The notes beneath the pieces are model-generated. The model saw nothing but the letters and a program-made list of their open reading frames with translations. It was not told the DNA's origin and made no database searches. From contig CALBZA010000020.1 in NCBI GenBank assembly GCA_937890005.1, forward strand, positions 13,164 through 77,163: a DNA stretch of 64,000 bases. The letters are read 5' to 3'. Numbering within the stretch: the first letter of the stretch is position 1; each line of letters starts with the position of its first letter. The DNA comes from an uncultured Verrucomicrobia subdivision 3 bacterium. Lineage in GTDB: Bacteria; Verrucomicrobiota; Verrucomicrobiia; Limisphaerales; DASXHY01. Made by a program: the position numbers and the translations under genes. Positions 28,458 to 37,600 of this stretch are shown here, piece by piece.

Positions 28458-29606
28458 TCAAAATCGCGCGGCCTCCTGTCGCGCCCAGCTGTCTGCCTCG
28501 AGAATCTGGTCCAACGTGGGATGTTCGATCACGCGATGAGCGTCCATTGTGCGGCGGACGGTTTCGGTAATTTGCGGGAAGTTGATCCTTCGGTTCACGA
28601 AGGCATCGACAGCGACTTCATTCGCTGCGTTCAAAACCGCCGGCAACGTCCCACCGACCTCCCCCGCCCTGCGCGCCAGACTGATGGCCGGGAAACGTTC
28701 CACGTCCGGCTCTTCGAACGTGAGACTTCCAAGCTTCGGAAAATTCGTTTGAACACGATCGCTCTTCGCGCGCGCCGGATAGGTCAGCGCATATTGAATC
28801 GGCAGGCACATGTCCGGCGTGGAAAGCTGCGCGAGCAATGAACCGTCCACGAATTCCACCATCGAGTGCACGATGCTCTGCGGATGCACCACCACATCCA
28901 CACGCGGCATCTCGATGTCGAACAGCCAGCGCGCCTCGATCATTTCCAATCCCTTATTGAACAGGGTCGCAGAATCGATCGTGATCTTGCGGCCCATGAC
29001 CCAGGACGGATGTTTAAGCGCGCGTTCGACGGTGATCTCACTGAACTTTTCCTTCGGCCAGACCGACTTGTCGCGAAACGGTCCACCGCTCGCGGTCAAC
29101 AGCAGCTTGCGGACGGAATCGCTCGGCTTTCCATCCAGGCATTGAAAAATCGCTGAGTGCTCTGAATCGACGGCCAGCACCTTCACGCCGTATTTGCGCG
29201 CTTCGCTCATCACGATCTCGCCAGCCATGACGAGAATTTCCTTTGACGCAACGGCGATGTCCTTGCCCGCGCGAATCGCCGCGAGCGCCGGCTGCAAACC
29301 GGCTGTTCCGACAATTGCGATCAGCACGATGTCCGCGGCCGGCAGCGTGGCGAGCTTCACCAATCCTTCCGTGCCGCAATGGACCTCGACCTTGGTGCCC
29401 AGCGCAGCGCGCAGTTCATTCGCCTTGGCGGGATCGTTGATGGAAATATGCCCCGGCTGAAACTTCCGGGTTTGTTCGAGAAGCAGTTCGACGTTGTTGC
29501 CCGCGGCCAGACCGATCAGTTGAATCTGATCGGGAAGATCTTCAGCCACCTTGATGGTGCTGGTGCCGATGGAACCGGTGCTGCCAAGCAAAACAACTTT
29601 TTTCAT
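28458..29606 (-). CDS. dxr: 1-deoxy-D-xylulose 5-phosphate reductoisomerase
   Basis: First committed enzyme of the MEP pathway, making MEP with NADPH. The 382-residue length is normal. The N-terminal Rossmann motif is GSTGSIGTST; SKEILVMAGE, VDSEHSAIFQCL, and LLTASGGPFRD are the conserved substrate and metal region, and HPSWVMGRKITIDSATLFNKGLEMIEA is the core block. The start ATG (29606) overlaps the stop of the four-helix-bundle gene by ATGA. In related genomes cdsA would be expected directly upstream. Confidence 0.96.
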   Translation of the reverse strand: MKKVVLLGSTGSIGTSTIKVAEDLPDQIQLIGLAAGNNVELLLEQTRKFQPGHISINDPAKANELRAALGTKVEVHCGTEGLVKLATLPAADIVLIAIVGTAGLQPALAAIRAGKDIAVASKEILVMAGEIVMSEARKYGVKVLAVDSEHSAIFQCLDGKPSDSVRKLLLTASGGPFRDKSVWPKEKFSEITVERALKHPSWVMGRKITIDSATLFNKGLEMIEARWLFDIEMPRVDVVVHPQSIVHSMVEFVDGSLLAQLSTPDMCLPIQYALTYPARAKSDRVQTNFPKLGSLTFEEPDVERFPAISLARRAGEVGGTLPAVLNAANEVAVDAFVNRRINFPQITETVRRTMDAHRVIEHPTLDQILEADSWARQEAARF

Positions 29607-29986
29607 GTACGATTTACGATATGCGATTTACGATCTCCAGAGTGACGAGCCGTCTTGGCGGAAGAGACAATGATAGCAAGAATCTCGTCGGCTTCTTTCA
29701 TTAAAGCGGACAGCCGGGAAAGCTTCACCAATCCATTTTCCGCGAGCAGTTCCATCCAAAACAAAGATTCGTCACACTCTTCTTCAACGATTCGAAGCTT
29801 GTTGATGAAGTCGGAATGTGATTTGGCCCGGCACACAGCGCGATAATTTGCGCCGACGGAAGTTCCGGAACGCAAGAGCTGCTTCCCAAGCGTCTGGGCA
29901 ATCCAATTATTCGGCAGAGAAGAGCAAAGCCTGACGATGCGATTCGCGTAAGCCCTGGTTCTTTCCTTCATTTCATCCCGAGTCAT
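29603..29986 (-). CDS. Four-helix-bundle protein, S23/TIGR02436 type (cassette 2)
   Basis: About 127 residues from ATG at 29986 (ATG 29971 is also good). The all-helical sequence has the family pattern TLGKQLLRSGTSVGANYRAVCRAKSHSDFINKLRIVEEECDESLFWMELL, close to the group usually annotated four helix bundle protein. It is clearly a different subfamily from the copy at 24083. It separates cdsA from dxr and is enclosed by 21-nt inverted arrays of the GATTTAC heptamer; the left array encodes the last residues (SHIVNRT) and the right one supplies the stop codon of cdsA. Function unknown; see findings. Confidence 0.83.
   Translation of the reverse strand: MTRDEMKERTRAYANRIVRLCSSLPNNWIAQTLGKQLLRSGTSVGANYRAVCRAKSHSDFINKLRIVEEECDESLFWMELLAENGLVKLSRLSALMKEADEILAIIVSSAKTARHSGDRKSHIVNRT
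29608..29635. repeat. Left heptamer array of the second S23 cassette
   Basis: Units tacgatt, tacgata, tgcgatt, tacgatc at exact 7-nt spacing, directly upstream of the dxr start on the minus strand. The core 29612-29632 is complementary to 30019-30039 with 19 of 21 positions. Confidence 0.8.
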
Positions 29987-30018
29987 GGCTGTCCGAGTGA
30001 TCAACTTTAAAAAGCGCG

Positions 30019-30047
30019 CGTAAATCGTAAATCGTAAATCCTAAATA
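30019..30047. repeat. Right heptamer array of the second S23 cassette
   Basis: Units gtaaatc, gtaaatc, gtaaatc, ctaaata (30020-30047), the inverted form of the left array. It overlaps the end of cdsA, whose TAG stop (30041-30043) is formed by the repeat. Confidence 0.8.
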
Positions 30048-30979
30048 GCGGGATTTGTGAGCACGTGCCGCAGGTAGAGATACATCAGCGGGGCGTTGAA
30101 CAGCAGGCTGTCGAGGAGATCAAGGATGCCGCCGATGCCGGGAAACAATTTCCCGGAATCCTTCACACCGGCCTCACGCTTGAACAGCGATTCAATCAAA
30201 TCGCCCACCACCGCGCTGACGCTGAGAATGACTCCAATGATGATCGCGTGGATCGTTGTCATCCCATACATCTGGTCGCGGAAGAAATGCGCGAACAGAA
30301 CGCTCGCGCCAGTGGACACCAGAATCGCGCCGGCAAAACCTTCCCACGTTTTGCCCGGACTGATCCGCGGGATCATCTTGTGTCTGCCGATGAGCGATCC
30401 CACTGCGTACGCGCCGCTGTCGCTGAACTTGGTCACGAGGATGAAGTAGAGGACGTAAATCTTTCCAGTCCCTGCGAAGCCTTCGGGAAAACTGAAAAAC
30501 TGAATCTTCTGAATGAAGTTCAACAGCCATGGCACATACATCAGGCCCAGAAGCGTGGTGGCGATGGCAAAAATGCTGGACGGACTGTTCTTCGAAAAAA
30601 ACTGCCGCAGGCAAAGGCCAAGGACGAAGAGGATCAGGAACGTTGTTTCGAAATCGTTGACCCGTGCGGGCGAATCCTGTCGGCCGAGAACGCCCGTGAG
30701 ATTCAAAAACGTTCCCGCCATCAACAGAATGCCGCCGATGATGCCCCAGTTCCGAAAACACACCTGGTTCTTCTTTGCGACCAGACCGTAGAACTCGATC
30801 AAGCCGGTGACGGCCAGAAAGACCATCGTTCCCCCGAAGACGTAATCCGACAGCAGCTTGTTCTTGGAAAACAAGGCGGTCAGAACAATGGTCCAGAGAA
30901 TCACCGTGCTGGTGAGTCGCCGGGCAAAAACCTTCAGCTTCGATTGGGCAGCTGGTGTTGGCGCGGAGGCGTCAGACAT
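30041..30979 (-). CDS. cdsA: Phosphatidate cytidylyltransferase
   Basis: Inner-membrane enzyme making CDP-diacylglycerol from phosphatidate and CTP. The 312-residue product has about eight hydrophobic segments and the C-terminal family signature VVGDLIESLFKREAGVKDSGKLFPGIGGILDLLDS. KISPGKTWEG-like text (RISPGKTWEGFAGA) is also present. In the cluster uppS-cdsA-dxr-rseP-ispG it links lipid and isoprenoid synthesis. Its stop codon lies within a heptamer repeat array. Confidence 0.93.
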   Translation of the reverse strand: MSDASAPTPAAQSKLKVFARRLTSTVILWTIVLTALFSKNKLLSDYVFGGTMVFLAVTGLIEFYGLVAKKNQVCFRNWGIIGGILLMAGTFLNLTGVLGRQDSPARVNDFETTFLILFVLGLCLRQFFSKNSPSSIFAIATTLLGLMYVPWLLNFIQKIQFFSFPEGFAGTGKIYVLYFILVTKFSDSGAYAVGSLIGRHKMIPRISPGKTWEGFAGAILVSTGASVLFAHFFRDQMYGMTTIHAIIIGVILSVSAVVGDLIESLFKREAGVKDSGKLFPGIGGILDLLDSLLFNAPLMYLYLRHVLTNPAI

Positions 30980-31048
30980 GCGCGACAGAATGCGAAACAG
31001 CGTCCGTGAGGTCGAGAGCGTTCTGCCGGACTTTCCGACGACCTTTTC

Positions 31049-31145
31049 ACCGCGGAGGCGCGGAGAAGAATCAGACGGAAACCAAAATCTTCATTTGAAA
31101 CTGAAATCCTCTTTTCCCCTCCACCCCTCTTCTCCTTTTCCCCCC
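31049..31145. repeat. Degenerate octamer patches between cdsA and the second PFK gene
   Basis: 31049-31067 reads accgcgga, ggcgcgga, a variant of the CGCAGAG octamer. 31108-31145 is a pyrimidine run with units cctctttt, cccctcca, cccctctt, ctcctttt, similar to the right array of the first S23 cassette. No gene accompanies them. Confidence 0.5.
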
Positions 31146-31152
31146 GCGACGA

Positions 31153-32277
31153 TCAGTCCCCCAAATTCGTTCCCACTCTTCGCGCGCTTTCAATCCACGG
31201 ATGATTCGGCGGCACGGTTTTCAACTTTCCTGCAACTTCAGCAATCGGAACCGGCTTCGCGCCATCGCCTCGGGCCGCAACCATCACTCCAAACACTTTG
31301 TCGTTTATCAACTGCACCGCCATTGTGCCCAATCGCGTGGCGAGCAATCGATCCGCCGGTGAAGGTATTCCACCGCGTTGCACGTAACCGAGAATCGTGA
31401 CACGCGCTTCCAGATGCGTGAGCTCTTCCAGCTCCTTCGCCAGACGCATGGTGCTGCCGGTGTGACGGGCATTGAGAACGGCGAGTTCCGTCTTTGCCTT
31501 CTGCTTCGCCGCTTTCGATGTGGCGGTTTGTTTTCTCTTCGCCGCCGCAGCGAACTCCGCGGCTTCCACCTTTGACATCGCCCCTTCCGCCACGGCGACG
31601 ATGCTGAAATTCGTTCCGTGACTGCTCCGTTTTCGAATCGCAGCAGCGATGTGCTGAACGTCGTAAGGCAGTTCGGGAATCAAAATCACATCCGCCCCGC
31701 CGGCAATGCCTGCGCCGAGCGCAAGCCAGCCGGCGCGATGGCCCATGATTTCGGCGATGATGATTCGATGATGACTGTGAGCCGTGCTGTGCAACCGATC
31801 GACCGCTTCCGTCGCGATGCCCAGCGCTGTGTCAAAACCGATCGTCGCATCGGTCATCGCCACGTCGTTGTCGATCGTCTTTGGCAGCGTGACAATGTTC
31901 AGCCCTTTCTCAACAAGCCGAAGCGCATTCTTGTGCGTGCCGCCACCGCCGATGCAGACAAGCGCCTCCAGTTTGTTCTTCTCGTAATTTCTTACGATGA
32001 CATCCGTGACGTCGCGCACCTCGCCTTTCCAATCCATTTTGTGCGGCTTGTCCCGGCCGGTGCCGAGAATCGTGCCTCCAACAGTCAGAATTCCTGCGAG
32101 CGTGCGCTTGTCGAGATCCCAGCGCAAATCCTCCGCGAGCCCGCGGAATCCGTCGCGAAATCCGATCACTTCCATGCCGCACGCCATCGCCGCTTTTCCG
32201 ACACCGCGAATGGCTGCGTTCAGTCCCGGACTGTCTCCGCCCGCGGTGATGATGCCGATGCGCTTTGCTCGTTTCAT
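31153..32277 (-). CDS. Phosphofructokinase-family protein with altered GGDG motif
   Basis: A 374-residue member of the PFK-A family: IGIITAGGDSPGLNAAIRG, FRDGFRGL, PKTIDNDVAMTD near residue 132, IIIAEIMGHRAGWLALGAGIAGGAD and LGYVQRGGIPSPADRLLA. Where the family has GGDG (catalytic Mg-binding Asp) or GGDD, this one reads GGGGT at residues 110-114. About 40 low-complexity residues (near 233-275, KRKQTATSKAAKQKAKTE) are inserted before HTGSTMRL. Donor and even substrate are uncertain; it could be a PFK, a related sugar-phosphate kinase, or weakly active. It lies between uppS and cdsA, a place where it is not usual. Confidence 0.86.
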   Translation of the reverse strand: MKRAKRIGIITAGGDSPGLNAAIRGVGKAAMACGMEVIGFRDGFRGLAEDLRWDLDKRTLAGILTVGGTILGTGRDKPHKMDWKGEVRDVTDVIVRNYEKNKLEALVCIGGGGTHKNALRLVEKGLNIVTLPKTIDNDVAMTDATIGFDTALGIATEAVDRLHSTAHSHHRIIIAEIMGHRAGWLALGAGIAGGADVILIPELPYDVQHIAAAIRKRSSHGTNFSIVAVAEGAMSKVEAAEFAAAAKRKQTATSKAAKQKAKTELAVLNARHTGSTMRLAKELEELTHLEARVTILGYVQRGGIPSPADRLLATRLGTMAVQLINDKVFGVMVAARGDGAKPVPIAEVAGKLKTVPPNHPWIESARRVGTNLGD

Positions 32278-32411
32278 AAAAGCTGTGTCGGATGTTGCGT
32301 TTGGTTGGCTGTTCTACTTGGAAACAATATATAGAAGCGGCGAAACTTCGCTCGCCACCATCCCCCGATTCCGAATGAATTACAAGAATCGCAAACTCCG
32401 ACGCGCGTGTA

Positions 32412-33149
32412 CTACAATCCCCCGAACCGCCGATGCCTTCGGTTGTATTCCTCAAGCGCGGCATAAAACTGCGCCTTTCGAAAATCCGGCCACAGCGTCT
32501 GAGTCACGACAAGTTCCGTGTAGGAAATCTGCCAGAGGAGAAAATTGCTGACGCGCATTTCGCCACTCGTGCGGATCAGCAGGTCGGGATCAGGCCAGTT
32601 CCGGGTGTAAAGGTGCTGGGAAAAGACCTTCTCCGTGATTTCAGCGGGATCCAGTTCCCCCGCTCTTGCCTTGTGCGCAATGCTGCGGACAGCTTCCACG
32701 ATTTCCGCCCGTCCTCCATAACTCAACGCCAGCACGAGCGTGAGTCCGTTGTTTCTGGAAAGCGTTGCAATCGACTTCTTCAACTGCTCCTGAACGTTCT
32801 CCGGCAGTCGATGAATCTGCCCGATCGCTTCAAGCCGCACGTTGTTCCTGTTCAGATCTGGCGTCTCGCTCTTGAGATAGTGAAGGAGATACTTCATCAA
32901 CGCATCCACCTCATCCTTGGGACGATTCCAGTTCTCGGCTGAAAAGGCGTAGAGCGTGAGGTATTTGATTCCCAGTTCGCCCGCCGTCTTGATGATCACG
33001 CGTGCCGATTCCGCGCCCTGGCGATGTCCCTCAACGCGCGGCAAGTGACGCTGCCGCGCCCAGCGACCGTTGCCGTCCATGATGACGGCAACATGCTGCG
33101 GCAGGTTTGCCTTCGTGTCGGGACTCAGGTGAGCGGATTGCGGACTCAT
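32412..33149 (-). CDS. uppS: Undecaprenyl diphosphate synthase (cis-prenyltransferase)
   Basis: Makes the C55 lipid carrier for peptidoglycan and O-antigen from farnesyl diphosphate and IPP. The product has 245 residues from ATG at 33149. Motifs: HVAVIMDGNGRWARQRHLPRVEGHRQGAE with the catalytic Asp, YLTLYAFSAENWNRP, ALSYGGRAEIVEAVR, and DPDLLIRTSGEMRVSNFLLWQISYTEL. It lies 40 nt after purA and precedes the second PFK gene, at the head of the isoprenoid and lipid cluster. Confidence 0.95.
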   Translation of the reverse strand: MSPQSAHLSPDTKANLPQHVAVIMDGNGRWARQRHLPRVEGHRQGAESARVIIKTAGELGIKYLTLYAFSAENWNRPKDEVDALMKYLLHYLKSETPDLNRNNVRLEAIGQIHRLPENVQEQLKKSIATLSRNNGLTLVLALSYGGRAEIVEAVRSIAHKARAGELDPAEITEKVFSQHLYTRNWPDPDLLIRTSGEMRVSNFLLWQISYTELVVTQTLWPDFRKAQFYAALEEYNRRHRRFGGL

Positions 33150-33188
33150 ACACAGCAGCACCGCGAACGGCGAAATCGCCGAAACGGT

Positions 33189-34460
33189 TCAGACAAAGAT
33201 CGTCTGCTCGCGACCGGGACCGACGGACGCAATGAACAGGCGGGCGTTGCTCAATTCAGCAATCGCCTTCACGTATTCACGAGCCTTCTTCGGCAGTTGC
33301 TTGTACGTCCTGCACTTGTCGGTCGGCGTGCGCCAGCCTTCGAACTCCACATAGATCGGTTCGCATTCAGCGAGCACCTGCGCGTCGTTCGGAATGTAAT
33401 CGTATTGTTTCTTTCCGTGCCGGTAGGCCACACAGACCTTGATGCTCTCCACCGTGTCGAGACCATCCAGGTTCGTGATCGCAAGGTCGTCGATGCCGTT
33501 GACCATCGTGGCGTGACGTGTGGCGACGGAATCGAACCAACCGCAGCGACGGGCGCGGCCGGTGGTGGCGCCAAACTCCCGGCCCATCCCGTGCAACAGA
33601 TCGGAAATCTCCTGACTCTCAGTCGGCAACGGACCTTCGCCAACACGTGTGGTGTAAGCCTTCATGACGCCCACAACACGATCCATCCGATGCGGAGGCA
33701 CGCCTGAACCGGTGCACGCTCCGCCAGCGGTGGTGTTCGAGGAAGTCACAAACGGATACGTTCCGTGGTCGATGTCGAGGAATGTGCCCTGTGCCCCTTC
33801 GAAAAGAATGTCCGCGCCTTCACGCATTTTGTCGTGAAGCAGAACGACGGTGTTCTGCACGAATGGCTTCAGCCGTTGTCCGGCCTTGTTGTAGTCGGCG
33901 AATACGCCTTTGAACGAAAGCGGCTTCGCGCCGAGCGATTTCAGAACGGCGTTGTTTTCCTTGATCCGCTCGGAGAGCTTCGCTTCGAGGCGGTCGGAAT
34001 CGACGAGATCATTGATGCGCAATCCAACACGCGCGGCCTTGTCGCCGTAGCACGGGCCGATGCCGCGCTTGGTGGTGCCGATCTTGTTCTTGCCTTTGAT
34101 CGTCTCACGCGCACCGTCCAGTTCGCGGTGATAAGGCAGAACGACATGAGCGGTTTCGCTCAGGACAAAATTTTTCGGTGTGACTTTGACGCCGGCTTTC
34201 TCGAGTCCTTCCATTTCCGTGACGAGGCCAATGGGATCACAGACGACACCGTTGCCGATGACGCACAATTTGTTTTTGCGGAGGATGCCGGACGGGATGA
34301 GATGAAGGACCGATTTCTTGCCCTTGACGATGACAGTGTGGCCGGCGTTGTTGCCGCCAGCGTAGCGGACGACCACATCGGCCTGTTCGGTAAGCACATC
34401 GATGATCTTGCCCTTGCCTTCATCACCCCACTGGGCGCCGACTAGAATAGTATTGGCCAT
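33189..34460 (-). CDS. purA: Adenylosuccinate synthetase
   Basis: Joins IMP and aspartate with GTP in AMP synthesis. The 423-residue product has the GTP-binding GAQWGDEGKGKIIDVL, GGNNAGHTVIVKG, TTKRGIGPCYGDKAAR, FEGAQGTFLDIDHGTYPFVTSSN and the C-terminal RARRCGWFDSVATRH. Complete and typical. The leader upstream carries a promoter and two hairpins, the second terminator-like, suggesting regulation by attenuation. uppS follows closely. Confidence 0.97.
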   Translation of the reverse strand: MANTILVGAQWGDEGKGKIIDVLTEQADVVVRYAGGNNAGHTVIVKGKKSVLHLIPSGILRKNKLCVIGNGVVCDPIGLVTEMEGLEKAGVKVTPKNFVLSETAHVVLPYHRELDGARETIKGKNKIGTTKRGIGPCYGDKAARVGLRINDLVDSDRLEAKLSERIKENNAVLKSLGAKPLSFKGVFADYNKAGQRLKPFVQNTVVLLHDKMREGADILFEGAQGTFLDIDHGTYPFVTSSNTTAGGACTGSGVPPHRMDRVVGVMKAYTTRVGEGPLPTESQEISDLLHGMGREFGATTGRARRCGWFDSVATRHATMVNGIDDLAITNLDGLDTVESIKVCVAYRHGKKQYDYIPNDAQVLAECEPIYVEFEGWRTPTDKCRTYKQLPKKAREYVKAIAELSNARLFIASVGPGREQTIFV

Positions 34461-34501
34461 AGTTCTCTAAGGGGACAGCTGAGCCATCCGGAAACAAAAA
34501 T

Positions 34502-34541
34502 CCCCGAATTGTTCATTCGGGGCAAAGCGTTTTGTCTTTGC
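34502..34541 (-). promoter_or_regulatory. purA leader hairpins, the second terminator-like
   Basis: On the minus strand, in transcript order: GCAAAG with CTTTGC (plus 34536-34541 and 34522-34527), then CCCCGAA with TTCGGGG (34516-34522 and 34502-34508) followed by ATTTTTGTTT. The second is a plausible intrinsic terminator 42 nt before the purA ATG. The two stems share one base, so they may compete. Confidence 0.55.
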
Positions 34542-34547
34542 GGGCAA

Positions 34548-34576
34548 ACAGTAGAAAGCAGCGGAAACAGTGTCAA
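34548..34576 (-). promoter_or_regulatory. Sigma-70-type promoter of purA
   Basis: Minus strand: perfect TTGACA (plus 34571-34576), 17-nt spacer, TACTGT (34548-34553). It lies about 90 nt before the purA start and directly before the leader hairpins, so the hairpins would be transcribed. Confidence 0.5.
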
Positions 34577-34699
34577 TCATGCGTTTGACTCGTGCGAAAA
34601 CTCCACGCAAGCGCCTCGATGCTGCTTCGACATAAATCGAGCACCATGGCTGAGCCGTGTCAGAGATTGTGAAAGCGCGAACCGACGCTCCGTCGCTCG

Positions 34700-37600
34700 T
34701 TACGGCTCGATCACCCGCGCGCGGAAGAATTGCTGGTTTTCCACCGGACCGTGAATGATACGCGTCGCCGGTATGAGACCGAAGATTGGCTGATTTCCGG
34801 GCACATTCCACGCCGACCAGTTCAACAGGTCGGAACTGGATTCAATGATCACGCCCAGGTTTGGAACCTGCAGATAACTGACGCTGACGGCTCCCAATCC
34901 GGTGGAAATCGCGACCGACCACGCATCGCCAGAGCCGAGCGGATCGCCGCCCGTGAGAAATTCGAGCTGATTGATCGCGCCATCGCCATCGGGATCTGAG
35001 TTCGGAGCCGCAGACGGATTGTTCGTCGATCCGAAGTTCGCGATCTGCCACTGCTCGAAGGTCAATCGATTCGTCAGTTCCGTTGAAATCCACGCCGCAA
35101 CCAGATCAATCGCTTTCTGATCCAGCTGATGCGTTGCCAGAGGCGGCATCCGCTGGAAGCCGTCGCCTGCAATACGTTTTAAAAGCAGCGAGTGTTCGAC
35201 ATCTCCGGGAACAACCAGTCTGTTCTGCGGATCGCCGCCGTTGTTGCCCGGCACGGCATCGAGCAGACCGGTTTCCTTAAGCGTCAGGTAGGCGCGGGCG
35301 TCCCATGTCGGACCGGTGCCACCGGCCTGATGGCATTGAACGCAATTCACGGAGAGATACGAACGGACGCGATATTCCAGGCTGTGGTTGGAATCGTCAG
35401 CCGCAGCAAAGGCTGGAAGCGTATGAATGTCGGGAACCGGCGCCGCGAAATAACCGGCGGCTTCCAACAATGCGATCTGATTGGAAACCATGCCGTTCAT
35501 CGACGCGGTCTGGTTCAACTCGCGCGTGTTGAAACTGAGCGCATGACCGGCAAACGGCGTGTGACATTGCAAGCACGCTGATCGCGATGGAATCTCCCAC
35601 ATCTGTTGAATCGCGTTCGTGCCATCCTGAACCGTGAGCGTGAAGTTCGTTCCTGCGTCACCGACGAGAAACGCCTCGGTGCCTGCTTCGTTCCACATGT
35701 AGCTGACGCCGTAAGTGCCCGAATCGTTCCTCACCAGAACACGTGTTTCCAGACGCCGCTTCGTCTCAGGATTTCCGCGTTCCAGCTCGAGATCGAAATG
35801 CTTGATCCATTTCATGCCCGAAGGAAACGACCAGTTTTCCTCCCGCGCAAAAGCGATCCTGTTGGTCAGGTCGGGAATCGAGAACCAGCGCTGCTTCACC
35901 GCGTGATCCGACCAGAATGCAACGATCGGTTCGTAGCTGACGATTCCCGGATTGGGCGTGAGCGTATCGAGATCGGCGAAGATGCCGGCGTCGCTCAGCC
36001 TGGACGGATACGTTGAAACGACTGCGTCGGTTCGCACGATGCGGCGCAGACGGTTCTGGAAATAGTTCGCAAGGAGAAGATCGCCGTTGCTCGGGTCGAT
36101 GCCGAACGCTGCGATGCCGGATTCGCCGGCGATTCTTTCGACTGCCACAGTCGAATTGGTTCGCCACAAGGCCCAGATGTGCCCGGAGACAAAGTCGGCA
36201 AACACATAAGCGCCGTGGAGTTCTGGAATGCGCGAGCCGCGATAGACGTATCCGCCGGTGACGGAATTGCCCTTGAACTGGGGATTACCACCAGCGACAC
36301 CCGTATGCACGTATTCGTAAATCGGATGGATGCTCGTAAAATCCGGCGGCGGCAGGTTCGTTGTGACGGTGATCTGATTGGGATACAAGACCGCCGTCGA
36401 ATGCTGAATCCCTTCGTAGAAAGCCCACCCGTAGTTTCCGCCCGCGGTCACGATGTTGATTTCCTCGTAACGATCCTGCCCAACGTCCGGCACCCAGAGT
36501 TCGCCATTAGCATCGAATGAAAACCGCCACGGATGCCGGAAGCCGATGGCGTAGAATTCTCCGCGAAGTGCATTTGTATTCACAGACCGTCCGGCAACAT
36601 TCGTCACTCCGAGAAACGGATTGTCTGCCGGAATGCTGTAGAACGCCTTTCCATTGTTGTCCGTTGGAATTCCATAGTGCGGCGTCGGTTCGAGGTTGCC
36701 GGGCCGCTTGTCCACATCGATGCGCAACAACCCGGAATAAAAATCACGATCGATGCGCTGCGCGTTCTGCATCCGATTGTACTGCTCGCCTTCATCACCC
36801 ATTCCAACGTAGAGGTATCCGTCCGGACCAAAATGCAGATCGCCACCATTGTGATTGAATTGCTGGTCCCAGACACTGAAAAGAACCTGTTGCGTGTTGG
36901 TATCAACCGTCAGCGTGCCGGGATCCGCAGTGAACCGCGCGAGGCGATTTGAAAACTGCGATCCACCCGCCGGCGTGACGTAATAAACGTAGAAATGGCC
37001 GTTGGTGATAAACCCGGGATGAAATTCCATTCCGATCAATCCCATCTCTCCCTCCACCGTGTTGTCGAACCGCACCTGATTCGCGATGTTCAACATCACC
37101 TTTCGAACGGGATTCTGTGAAGTGACATCTGGAATATAGGAAATGATTCCGCGCCGTTCACAAACGAACAGATGATTGGGCATCCCAATGGGCGTGCGAA
37201 TCGCCACTGCGTCTTCAAACGGCAGTCCCGGGAATGCATCGACAATCTGGAATCCAACCGGCGGCGGCGTGTCCGGAATGGTCATGGTGGTGTTGGGCAG
37301 CCGAAGCGATGGATCGATGGTCAATGTCACCGTGGCGACATTCGAAGTTTTGCCGATTGAATTCTGGACGGTGTAGGTGAATGCATCCGAGTTTCCCGGC
37401 GATCCGTCATGCGTGTACAACACCTTGCCATCAGATTTCACCGTCGCGCTTCCAAACGCGCGGGGAGAAACGATCTGCACCGTCGATGCCTGGAGACCTG
37501 TTCCCAAATCATTGTTCAACACGGGAATCAAGGCCATCGCTCCCGGATTCAACGTCATCGAATCTGGAACTGCAGTCGGCGGCGGGATGTTGAAATTGTC

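Noticed and set aside
34461..34699. Purine riboswitch upstream of purA
   Set aside because: The conserved three-way junction and loop sequences of the purine class were not found; only simple hairpins are visible.
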